DNA from: Bacteroidota bacterium
Lineage (GTDB): Bacteria; Bacteroidota; Bacteroidia; Bacteroidales; Dysgonomonadaceae
Length of the DNA stretch: 64,000 bases
Direction of reading: 5' to 3'
Assembly (NCBI GenBank): GCA_023437305.1
Contig: JAEZGN010000016.1
Span: 151,896-215,895 of the forward strand
This document shows, piece by piece, positions 37,576-45,994 of the stretch (the first letter of the stretch is position 1; each line of letters begins with the position of its first letter). The notes below the pieces were generated by a model. It was given only the letters and a program-made list of their open reading frames with translations, was not told where the DNA came from and did no database searches. Made by a program: the position numbers and the translations under genes.

Positions 37576-39906
37576 CTACATGCCCCATTTCTCATTGGGT
37601 TTATCACCCATATAAAGTTCCAATAATCCACCATTCACAATGTCTTTAAAGTCGATATAACATTTATTATAATTTGTTCCATTCAGCACAGCTTTCTGTA
37701 TATATACATTCTTAGGAGAGTTATTATGAGTTACGATTGTAAACGTGTCTCCTTTGAAGTATTCCTGATCGAGCTTAATCTCTATTTTATCAAATACCGG
37801 ACTGCTGATTTCGAAGCGGGTATCTCCCGGACATATCGGGTGTATACCTGATGCCGCAAGCACATACCAAGCAGACATTTGACCAACATCTTCGTTTCCT
37901 ACAATGCCCTCTACTTTGTTTGCATAGGCATTGCTGCAAATATGACGCACCCACTTTTGAGTAAGCCATGGTGCTCCTAAACGGTTGAAAAGAAAAGGAA
38001 CATGATGTACAGGCTCATTGGCATGATTGTAATAATCATTCCACAAGAGATCATCGGGAGTCTTTTCAAAAAAGCTAGTAAGATCTGCCACTACTTTATC
38101 ACGTCCACCCATTAGTTCTACCATTCCCGGCACGTCATGCGGAACAAACCATCCCTGCTGATATGAATTAGATTCCACACATCCATACCATTCTTTGGTA
38201 CGGGCATTTTCGGGCCATTTTTCCCATGATCCATCTTCAAGTCTAGGGCGAAACCAACCTTTTTCCTTATCAAAAATATTCCTATAGGCTTGTCCTTTTT
38301 GATAAAATATCTTTTCATCCTCAGTTTTTCCTAACTCTTTTGCCAAACGAGAGATACACCAATCGGTATATGCATATTCCAATGTTTGAGAAATACCTAA
38401 AGGAGGCCCTGTATAACCTAATTTATCGTTACCAAATTTTTGTGAAGTATTGATCGCGTATTTGTATGCTTTGTCGATATTATAATTGCGAATTCCCTTC
38501 ATGTAAGCATCGGTTAAAACAGACAACGCCGGATTACCGATCATACAACCTGAATATGCATTCATTATTTCCCAACGTTCGTAATACTCTCGTCCGCTTT
38601 CGTCGGCCAGTGTGATCAAAGAGTTTAACTGATCATTGACCAGTGCGGGGTTAATAATTGTTTGAAGTGGAAATTGACTGCGAAATACGTCCCAACCACT
38701 GAAGATTGTCCTTTTTTTGAAGGCTAATGCTTGATGAATCTTTTTATCTCCTCCTATATACCGCCCATCTACATCTGTAAAGACACGCGGATCTATCATT
38801 GTATGATAAAGCGAGGTATAGAATATTGTTTTCTCGTCTTTAGTCCCTCCTTCTATCTTTATACGGCTCAGTTCATTGTTCCATAGTTTTTTTGCTTCAG
38901 CACGAATATTATCGAAGTTTTTATTTCCTATGTCCGCTTTGAGATTTTTTTCTGCACCATCTATGTCTACAAAGGAAATTCCTACCTTCAGTGTAACTTC
39001 TTCTCCTTTATGAGTTTCAAATTCGGTAAAAAAACCAAGGTGTTTTCCCTCTATTTCTTTCTTATCTCTGATAATCGGAGCTTCAGAGACTCTTTGCAGA
39101 TAGGGAATACTGATAACCTCTTCTCTTTTTCTCTTCCAGTTATCAGGAATATCTGCACTCCAAAAGCCATAATTATTTAGTGGTTTACTAAATTGAGCAT
39201 GAAAGTATACAGTATAGTCAGCATTGCCTTCTCCATTGCCCCAACCTCCACCATCGGGAGTACATCTCATCCATCCTTGGATAGTGCTATCGTTCAGAAC
39301 TTTTACATATTGGTATACAGACGTTCCTCCTACTCTGCGAGCCAAATCAATTTGTATCCTAGATTGCTTATTTGCTGGAAATGTGAACCTTAACATTCCG
39401 CTATGAGGAGCTGCTGTAGCTTCTACTTTTATATTATAATCGGTAAGCTGTGCCGAATAATATCCGGCTTCAGCAGTTTCTGTATCTTTATTGTACGAAG
39501 AACGATATCCTCTGATGCTTCCATCTTCCTTACCAGCTATCGTCTTTAATGTGCCGATAGTAGGCATAACTAGAAAATTGCCTAAATCGCCATACCATCC
39601 CACACCACTCATTTGAGTAAATGCAAACCCTTCGATAGTTTTGTGTTCGTAACTGTAGCCGGGGCTGTTGTCTCCTCCGGTAATTGTATTCGGACTGACC
39701 TGAACCATACCATAAGGAGTAGTTGCTCCCGGAAAAGTTTTTCCTAAGCCGTGATAAACTCCGGCTGCTCCGACACTGGTACTAGCACCGATAAAAGGAT
39801 TAACATAATCGGAAGGGGCAAAATCTTCTAAGGGTTTAACATCTGAAGCACAGCTTGCTACTATCAGGCACAAACCGGCCATAGAGGCTATTATAGATCT
39901 ATACAT
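37576..39906 (-). CDS. GH92 exo-alpha-mannosidase, lipoprotein
   Basis: This 776-residue protein has a lipobox VASC near residue 19, so it is probably anchored to a membrane, perhaps on the surface. The GH92 N-terminal domain begins DYVNPFIGASTSVGAAG and TFPGATTPYGMVQVSPNT. The catalytic domain has IFSGWDVFRSQFPLQTIINP and the signature IVGNEDVGQMSAWYVLAASGIHP near residue 669. The acidic pair reads Glu-Asp. Being a lipoprotein, unlike its two paralogues, it may trim the glycan before import. It is 32 bases upstream of a SusD gene and 26 bases after the GH38-like gene. Confidence 0.9.
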   Translation of the reverse strand: MYRSIIASMAGLCLIVASCASDVKPLEDFAPSDYVNPFIGASTSVGAAGVYHGLGKTFPGATTPYGMVQVSPNTITGGDNSPGYSYEHKTIEGFAFTQMSGVGWYGDLGNFLVMPTIGTLKTIAGKEDGSIRGYRSSYNKDTETAEAGYYSAQLTDYNIKVEATAAPHSGMLRFTFPANKQSRIQIDLARRVGGTSVYQYVKVLNDSTIQGWMRCTPDGGGWGNGEGNADYTVYFHAQFSKPLNNYGFWSADIPDNWKRKREEVISIPYLQRVSEAPIIRDKKEIEGKHLGFFTEFETHKGEEVTLKVGISFVDIDGAEKNLKADIGNKNFDNIRAEAKKLWNNELSRIKIEGGTKDEKTIFYTSLYHTMIDPRVFTDVDGRYIGGDKKIHQALAFKKRTIFSGWDVFRSQFPLQTIINPALVNDQLNSLITLADESGREYYERWEIMNAYSGCMIGNPALSVLTDAYMKGIRNYNIDKAYKYAINTSQKFGNDKLGYTGPPLGISQTLEYAYTDWCISRLAKELGKTEDEKIFYQKGQAYRNIFDKEKGWFRPRLEDGSWEKWPENARTKEWYGCVESNSYQQGWFVPHDVPGMVELMGGRDKVVADLTSFFEKTPDDLLWNDYYNHANEPVHHVPFLFNRLGAPWLTQKWVRHICSNAYANKVEGIVGNEDVGQMSAWYVLAASGIHPICPGDTRFEISSPVFDKIEIKLDQEYFKGDTFTIVTHNNSPKNVYIQKAVLNGTNYNKCYIDFKDIVNGGLLELYMGDKPNEKWGM

Positions 39907-39932
39907 AATAAGTGGTTATATTCTTTAATTAT

Positions 39933-42479
39933 TTAGTTTGCTTTCTTTAGTAATAATGTTTTTAGACCGAAACGAGGCATAGATATAGATACTTTGTTTT
40001 TATCTATTACCTTTTTTGAAATAGCATTTCCGTTTAAATCAACTTCTTTTATATCAGCAACCGGAAATCCGAATGCAATTCTTCTTATAGACCCGTCTCC
40101 TTCTGCATTGAATAAACGAATTAGAATATTGTCATCCTTGACTTTAAAAGCACTTATTTCATAGCCGGACTTGTCTATATTTATAAATGATTTATCAGCC
40201 AACGATATATTTTTATGAGAAGATGTTATTAGAGGTTCATTCCATTTATTATTTTCTATCGATATATTCGCTTGATCCCATTTTCCGCTGTGTGGAACTA
40301 TTGCATATTTCATCTTCAAAGGATGGGTAATTTTATAATCGGGTCCCCATAAACCAATACCCGAATATTGGGCTGTGAGTGCTAGTGGAAAATCTTTTCC
40401 ATGTGAATAGGAAGTGGTATGGTCAGAAAATATAGCAAATCCATATTTCTGATCTTTTTGTACAAGGTCTACCCAATTCAGTATAATGTTATGTTTAATT
40501 CCGTCCCATGTATTGAAAAAAGTATTTTCGAGTTTACTTTCACATACATCAAATGGGGCATTTTTATATAGAGTGGAAGAAGACAGGGCTACAGGAAACA
40601 GTACATTCAACTTAAATCTGTCGTCAGTAAAAGCTCGTCTGTTATCTCGCCAATTTAGTCCCTGCTTGTACTCCCCTATCCCAACATTATTTTTCCAATT
40701 AACGGTCAGATCAAAGTCTATACGCTTTTGCCCGTTGATTAATGTTATTATCTGAACAAAAGGATGTGAGGCTATTTCGCCTTCTATTTTGACGCTTGTG
40801 CGAAGGAAATTATCCTCTAATACTGTTATTCTTGCCCGAGCATCGGTTGTCGAATAAAATTTATTTTCGTCATAGAAATGTCCTCTGAGTTCCCCAAAAT
40901 TGAATTCGTTATCTTTATCTACATATTCTTTACTATCTTCCATTTTTGCTATAAGGCTTTTGATTGTACCTCCTTTGGAAGGATTTAGAGTTATCCTATA
41001 CATATTGTTTTCGAGGATATAATTTCCATCGGTATCAACGTGTACAGAAGTTTTCTTATTGATCACAACCTTTTTATGCGAAACAAGAAATGTAGCATAA
41101 CCGAAAGCCGGAACTTCTGCCTGAAAGGATATGTAAGAGGAATCTCCTATCTGTTGAGAATAAGATGATAATAGTTCATTTTTTGAATTATATACCACAA
41201 CTTCCCCTTCCTTATTAGAAGGAATTAGCGCTTCAACGAGCTCAGTACGTTTTACACCTAGAGTATTATATACTCTGATATATGCCCTATTTTCAGTATT
41301 CCGACTAATACTTGTATTGTAAGAATCGACAGCTTCGTCAATCACTTTTTCGGATATTTCATTCGTATTATTTGTCCACAAAGTGATTTCCTGAGCCCAT
41401 GTACGATCTTTTTTCAGACGGTTGTAAGGTACTATCCACGAATCATGATGCTGTGCCATCATCAGTGTACGCCAAGCTTCATCGATTCTCTCCTGAGCAG
41501 GATTATATTTATTATCAAGATTTGCCATAGCTGCCATTTTCTCAGCCATTATTATTTTATTCTCCGAAACACGAACCTCTTGAGCAATTTTCTGTAGCAC
41601 CTGACTGCCCCACATAAGATTTACATGTATATCTTCTTGTGAGAAGTAATAATTATTATTCGTTTTTTTGTCCGAAATATTCTCGAAATAATTTCTCCAA
41701 GTAGTATATATAGATTTATTTTTGACATTTGCTCCATAGCCTAGCCACGGACCGTTTTTCCATCCGGCATCCTGATAACACATCCCAACTGGATTTTCTA
41801 TGCCTTGATTGAAAGAAGCTTCCAGATATGCTTCGGAATTATTCCATGCTTTGGTCTGCCATGTCGAATTATCTTCAAGTTCTTCACTGGCATAACGAGG
41901 CACTGTGAGTATAGCAGTTCCATCAGTACCGATCCAGTTCACCAACTGCCCTCCATAAGGGGCAGTATATCCGCCCCAACAGGTATTAGGGCATTTCAAC
42001 ACTGCATATTTGAAACCAAACAATCTTAATATCTGAGGGAGGCTACTTGTGAAACAAGGTTCCTCTACCGAATAAGTAGTGAAAGCAACATCGGGAAAAT
42101 GTTGGTGTATCTTTTTTATACCATATTCAAACTGGCGTATAATACTTTCCCCTGATATATTGTAACAATAAGGTTGAGCATAAGCCGGATTTGTAAATTC
42201 GATCCTTTTATCTGTCGCAATATTTTTAAAGTTATTATAGGCTACGGGGTCTTTTACTTTTACAGTATCCCATGTCTCAGGTTCTATTTCAAGTCCGAGC
42301 TGCCAGTCGGGATGCTCGGTAAGCTTATCGACCATAAATTGAGTAACCCACATCGGATAATGCCCGTAAACTCCACCATGATAGCCGTCTACAAAATATG
42401 CCTTCTGCTGCGAAAAAAGATTACCATAAAAAGAAAAAACTGCAAGGATAGTAACAACGCCTGTTTTCAACATAATCAC
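39933..42479 (-). CDS. GH38-like alpha-mannosidase, divergent
   Basis: This 848-residue protein has a signal peptide ending LFSQQ. Its layout fits GH38: an N-terminal catalytic barrel, a central helical domain with the marker MMAQHHDSWIVPYNR near residue 343, and C-terminal beta domains (IDFDLTVNWKNNVGIGEY). The first zinc-binding segment reads FVDGYHGGVYGHYP. The region where a nucleophilic Asp is expected reads TYSVEEPCFTSS rather than the common QIDPFGHS type. Catalytic residues may therefore be rearranged, or the protein may belong to a GH38-related group. It probably cleaves alpha-mannosyl links in the periplasm, 9 bases after the SGNH gene. Confidence 0.72.
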   Translation of the reverse strand: MIMLKTGVVTILAVFSFYGNLFSQQKAYFVDGYHGGVYGHYPMWVTQFMVDKLTEHPDWQLGLEIEPETWDTVKVKDPVAYNNFKNIATDKRIEFTNPAYAQPYCYNISGESIIRQFEYGIKKIHQHFPDVAFTTYSVEEPCFTSSLPQILRLFGFKYAVLKCPNTCWGGYTAPYGGQLVNWIGTDGTAILTVPRYASEELEDNSTWQTKAWNNSEAYLEASFNQGIENPVGMCYQDAGWKNGPWLGYGANVKNKSIYTTWRNYFENISDKKTNNNYYFSQEDIHVNLMWGSQVLQKIAQEVRVSENKIIMAEKMAAMANLDNKYNPAQERIDEAWRTLMMAQHHDSWIVPYNRLKKDRTWAQEITLWTNNTNEISEKVIDEAVDSYNTSISRNTENRAYIRVYNTLGVKRTELVEALIPSNKEGEVVVYNSKNELLSSYSQQIGDSSYISFQAEVPAFGYATFLVSHKKVVINKKTSVHVDTDGNYILENNMYRITLNPSKGGTIKSLIAKMEDSKEYVDKDNEFNFGELRGHFYDENKFYSTTDARARITVLEDNFLRTSVKIEGEIASHPFVQIITLINGQKRIDFDLTVNWKNNVGIGEYKQGLNWRDNRRAFTDDRFKLNVLFPVALSSSTLYKNAPFDVCESKLENTFFNTWDGIKHNIILNWVDLVQKDQKYGFAIFSDHTTSYSHGKDFPLALTAQYSGIGLWGPDYKITHPLKMKYAIVPHSGKWDQANISIENNKWNEPLITSSHKNISLADKSFINIDKSGYEISAFKVKDDNILIRLFNAEGDGSIRRIAFGFPVADIKEVDLNGNAISKKVIDKNKVSISMPRFGLKTLLLKKAN

Positions 42480-42488
42480 ACAATCTGC

Positions 42489-43874
42489 TTATTTAACTTT
42501 CACTAAGGTTATTGTTCTCTTAACAGGTGTATTTATATTATATATAGTAGATAGAAGCAAGTCCATCTCATCTTGCCATGCCTTTCTTACTTCAGGATAT
42601 CTTGCTTTGCTATACAGGTCACGCCTAATATTTAGCCAGACATTCGAGCTTTTATTTTCATCCAGAACTTTAACAGCTTCCTCAGTATTAGGATCTGTTA
42701 TACCTTTTGGCAAGAAAAAATTGAATTGTACCCACGCATATTCACGGAAGCGTTTTTCTATCTCCCATCGCTCTTCATTCAAAAACATAACCTTTAGCGC
42801 TTGTTTATACTGTGGTGTATTAAGTGTTGCCAGATTGATACCTTTGGCAAATTCGGCAGAAGACCAAGTTCCTATATTTTCTCCGTCTATCTGAAGACAG
42901 TAGTTGCCCTTCAGCCCTTTTACTGTCAACATCTCTTTATTCATCTCATCGATAAAAGGCACTGTTTTTATAGCTTCAGCCTGACTCTTTTTCTGTTCCC
43001 ATCCCCGAGCAATCGTGTCCATAGGATATGGTAAAGCCTTTGCTAGGTAATTGAAACTTATACCTGTAGAAGTCTTTTTAATATCTGTTATTTCACAATT
43101 TGAAGAAGAAATTATAGAAGTATTGGAAGCATCTATACTTATTTCAGCCACTTCCTTACCTGCAAATCCCTGAGCTTTCAATATCAGATAAGCCATAACC
43201 ATATGTCCATCATTATCAGGATGAATACGGTCTTTTCCACAAAGGGTGAATGTTGGATCTTTTTGCTGAAACTGACTATTAAGTGCGGTCATTGGTTGAT
43301 TAAGATCAAAAAACTGCCAGCCATTAGCCTTTGCCGATCCTCTTTGAAAATCAACAATTCGAAGCATCGCTTTATTTTTATTCCGAAAAGGTGTATTTCC
43401 TTCTATTTTTGCAGTTTCATCGTAAGGAGAGCTACCCATCAATACAATTTTAGTATTAACAAGATTCTTGTATCTCGCCTCCATCTGTTTATAAGCATCA
43501 TAAGATGCTTTTACTTTCTCGTCTGCAAATTTTTCAGGCTGGTCACCATTGTATTCAAGATATCCCGAATCATTCATACCAAAGGTTGTAATGAGAACGG
43601 TTGGTCTTTTACTGAATACGTCTCCATCGAGTCTCCGAACCATGTCTATAGCCTGATCCCCTCCTATTCCTGCATTCATAATAGTTAATCTCATTTCAGG
43701 AAATCGTGTCATATAATAAAGCCATATATATGAATGGTAATGGCCACCATCAGTAATACTATTACCAAGAAAAACAACCCGGTCGCCATTCTTGAAAGGA
43801 GTTACTTCCTGGGCTATCGTAACAGATGCACTCAAAAAGAGCAGATAAAATAAAATTAGATTTTTCATTTTCAT
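42489..43874 (-). CDS. SGNH/GDSL-family esterase or carbohydrate hydrolase
   Basis: This 461-residue protein has a signal peptide ending TIAQ. The SGNH blocks are all present: VVFLGNSITDGG (Ser near residue 37), NAGIGGD (Gly), TTFGMNDSG (Asn near 101) and DRIHPDNDGH (Asp/His near 217-220). A C-terminal helical and beta region of about 220 residues is longer than in simple lipases. Within a PUL this family usually removes acetyl or other ester groups that block glycosidases. It is the first enzyme gene after the putative PUL promoter. Confidence 0.85.
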   Translation of the reverse strand: MKMKNLILFYLLFLSASVTIAQEVTPFKNGDRVVFLGNSITDGGHYHSYIWLYYMTRFPEMRLTIMNAGIGGDQAIDMVRRLDGDVFSKRPTVLITTFGMNDSGYLEYNGDQPEKFADEKVKASYDAYKQMEARYKNLVNTKIVLMGSSPYDETAKIEGNTPFRNKNKAMLRIVDFQRGSAKANGWQFFDLNQPMTALNSQFQQKDPTFTLCGKDRIHPDNDGHMVMAYLILKAQGFAGKEVAEISIDASNTSIISSSNCEITDIKKTSTGISFNYLAKALPYPMDTIARGWEQKKSQAEAIKTVPFIDEMNKEMLTVKGLKGNYCLQIDGENIGTWSSAEFAKGINLATLNTPQYKQALKVMFLNEERWEIEKRFREYAWVQFNFFLPKGITDPNTEEAVKVLDENKSSNVWLNIRRDLYSKARYPEVRKAWQDEMDLLLSTIYNINTPVKRTITLVKVK

Positions 43875-43982
43875 GTATTAGATTAAAAATAAAAATAGAT
43901 TGAACTTTTCATGGCGGCTTATTAGCCATATATAGAATAAAGGCTTTTCATAGTTATGAAATACCTCCAAAAACTATATATG

Positions 43983-44011
43983 CAAATATATGAGCAGATA
44001 GACCCTATCTG
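43983..44011 (-). promoter_or_regulatory. Candidate PUL promoter with operator-like palindrome
   Basis: On the minus strand TATATTTG (complement of 43983-43990) fits the Bacteroidetes -7 element, about 110 bases before the SGNH start. Directly upstream lies a perfect 7-bp inverted repeat with a 3-base spacer, CAGATAGaccCTATCTG (43995-44011), in place of a clear -33 TTTG. That layout fits a promoter that needs an activator bound near -33. The regulator may be the adjacent TPR/DUF6377 protein, which is inference. Confidence 0.45.
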
Positions 44012-44131
44012 TTTATGTAAGTAAGCTTTTAAGTAGGTTTTTTGGGCAGAATAAAAACGTGTAGATACTGTTTATGAGACAGATATAAAAAAAAAGACAT
44101 AGAGTTTTGGTAAGTATTTTAGAAGGCTTTT

Positions 44132-45730
44132 TTATGATAAATTTCCTATTTTTCTCACCTCATCTTCAAAATTTTCACTCGTGATCGCTTTACTTCTTAT
44201 TACTTTACTCTTATAATTGTAGATGGTTTGAATAGAGTAACGGAGAAATGTAGCTACCTGATCCATATCATTTATCCCAAGACGGATAAGTGCAAAAATA
44301 CGTAATTCAGTATTTAGCTGATTTTTTCCCAATCTGTAACGTTCGTCTTCTTTCAACAGATTATTAAACTCTTCTACAAAATTGGGATATATCTTAAAAA
44401 AAGCTCTGTCGAAGGTTGTGTATAAATCTTCCACATCTTTCTCTAAATCGCGCGAAGATGAAGTCTGCTTGAGTAGTTCTTCCACCTGTCCGGCTTTTAT
44501 CTTTCTATTTACATTTTTTCTAAAATCATCCAACTTATCGATGTAAATAGCACATTGATTCATGAAAATACCGATATACCTTTCTTTTATCAAACTAACT
44601 TCGTCTAGCTTCTTATTTACACTCGCTAATTGTTCATTCGCAGCTTTCAGATTTTTCTTTGCTCTTGATACAATCTTAATTTGTCGGTAAATAAAATATA
44701 AAACAATACCCAACACAACAACAAAGCAACTTGTGAGAATAGAATAAATTCTGAGATTCTGTTTTTGCTGCTCAATACGATATAAATAAGTATCTTCAAT
44801 GATAGGATACACACGTGCTATAATTGTATTTCTAAAACGAGAATTAAAAAAATTTGCATCATCCAAAGCAATCCTTATATAATTATATGCCCTATTCATA
44901 TCTCCTTTGTCATACAAATAAATAGCCAAAGCAAGGAGAGCTTCATTCTCCTTGACTGCTAACTGGGTATCGGTTATAGCTGCCAGAATCATATATTTTT
45001 CTTCCATTAAGCTATTTCCCATATATTTATATATCTTAGCCAGGCTCATAGCATCCATAGCATACCCATGTGTTGAAGGTTCTTGTTTGTTAAATATTTT
45101 TAGAAGAATCTCACAGGTTTTTTTATATTGCCCTTCATCTTGAAGTTTGAATGCCATTTCTTTGATATACATATCCGAGCCTTCGCTTAATAGAGAAGTA
45201 AGTCTCTCTCGATAATTTTCCTTTTCTTTCAGATAAAGGCTCTCATATTGCGAATCATCTGTGTATTTTATTAAATTTTCGTAATACCTGATATATGTCC
45301 AACAATACGACAATTTAAGATATGTAGGTAATTCATCATATTCAATTGCCTTAAGTGTTTCCAAAGCTTGTGTAAATAGTCCTGAGATACATAAAATGAA
45401 TGATAAATCGAGCTTATTCTGATTTAGATAGTCTTTGTTGCCTAATTTTTCGGCTATTATTATATTTTTATGTATATACTTTATAGCAGAATCGCACTGG
45501 AAGGATCTGTATTCTGATATAATACTTTCATTAATATTATACTCATCGCCCAGAGTTTTCCGGCTATCCAATTGGGATATTAATCTTTTGATCTTAGATT
45601 CCTTTTCGGCTATATATATCGAACGGTTTTGTGTTGTTTTGTCCAGCACTTTCAACAAAGAATCTATTTCATTTTCAGAAAACGCATTCAAAGACAGAAC
45701 AAAGCAAAGCAAAAAAATTAAAGCTCTCAT
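44132..45730 (-). CDS. TPR-containing membrane transcriptional regulator, DUF6377-like
   Basis: This 532-residue protein has a signal peptide (LIFLLCFVLSLNAFS) and a long helical TPR-like region to about residue 320. A membrane helix (YSILTSCFVVVLGIVLYFIY) at about 325-345 and a coiled coil (KNLKAANEQLASVNKKLDEV) follow. The C-terminal part contains a LuxR-like helix-turn-helix, LGINDMDQVATFLRYSIQTIYNYKSKVIRSK. This is the form of Bacteroidetes regulators annotated DUF6377. A periplasmic TPR region would sense the glycan or a partner, and the cytoplasmic HTH would act on the PUL. It is the only regulator seen in the locus; there is no hybrid two-component sensor or SusR. Confidence 0.75.
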   Translation of the reverse strand: MRALIFLLCFVLSLNAFSENEIDSLLKVLDKTTQNRSIYIAEKESKIKRLISQLDSRKTLGDEYNINESIISEYRSFQCDSAIKYIHKNIIIAEKLGNKDYLNQNKLDLSFILCISGLFTQALETLKAIEYDELPTYLKLSYCWTYIRYYENLIKYTDDSQYESLYLKEKENYRERLTSLLSEGSDMYIKEMAFKLQDEGQYKKTCEILLKIFNKQEPSTHGYAMDAMSLAKIYKYMGNSLMEEKYMILAAITDTQLAVKENEALLALAIYLYDKGDMNRAYNYIRIALDDANFFNSRFRNTIIARVYPIIEDTYLYRIEQQKQNLRIYSILTSCFVVVLGIVLYFIYRQIKIVSRAKKNLKAANEQLASVNKKLDEVSLIKERYIGIFMNQCAIYIDKLDDFRKNVNRKIKAGQVEELLKQTSSSRDLEKDVEDLYTTFDRAFFKIYPNFVEEFNNLLKEDERYRLGKNQLNTELRIFALIRLGINDMDQVATFLRYSIQTIYNYKSKVIRSKAITSENFEDEVRKIGNLS

Positions 45731-45762
45731 AAAAGCATATAGAGTGGTGAAAATCTTCTACA

Positions 45763-45770
45763 CAAAACTA
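45763..45770 (-). promoter_or_regulatory. -7 element of the TPR regulator gene
   Basis: TAGTTTTG (complement of 45763-45770) matches TAnnTTTG and lies 33 bases before the regulator ATG. No good -33 TTTG is found at the expected distance, so the promoter may be weak. Confidence 0.35.
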
Positions 45771-45881
45771 ATAAGATTTTTTCATAATTTCTACTAGTTA
45801 GAAAAATAGATATAAGACAAAATTTTACTCATTCACAATTTCTATACTGCTTTAAGAATTTAAACATACACAAATATATAT

Positions 45882-45926
45882 TTTCCATTGGAAATTTGTT
45901 TCTTCGGAAAATTATATTTTACTTTG
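45882..45926 (+). promoter_or_regulatory. Promoter and palindrome of the RND efflux operon
   Basis: TTTG (45895-45898), a 20-base spacer and TTACTTTG (45919-45926) match the Bacteroidetes promoter except for one base. The 13-base palindrome TTTCCATTGGAAA (45882-45894) abuts the -33 element and is a candidate operator. The rest of the 264-base gap shows nothing clear. Confidence 0.45.
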
Positions 45927-45994
45927 CAATATATTTCTACAAGATATTATTTCCAATAGATATTTTATTAATGTGAATTATATTAAAATACAAA

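Noticed and set aside
43203..43688. 161-codon open frame opposite the SGNH gene
   Set aside because: It lies entirely within the complement of the esterase gene, with Ile/Phe-rich composition typical of antisense frames.
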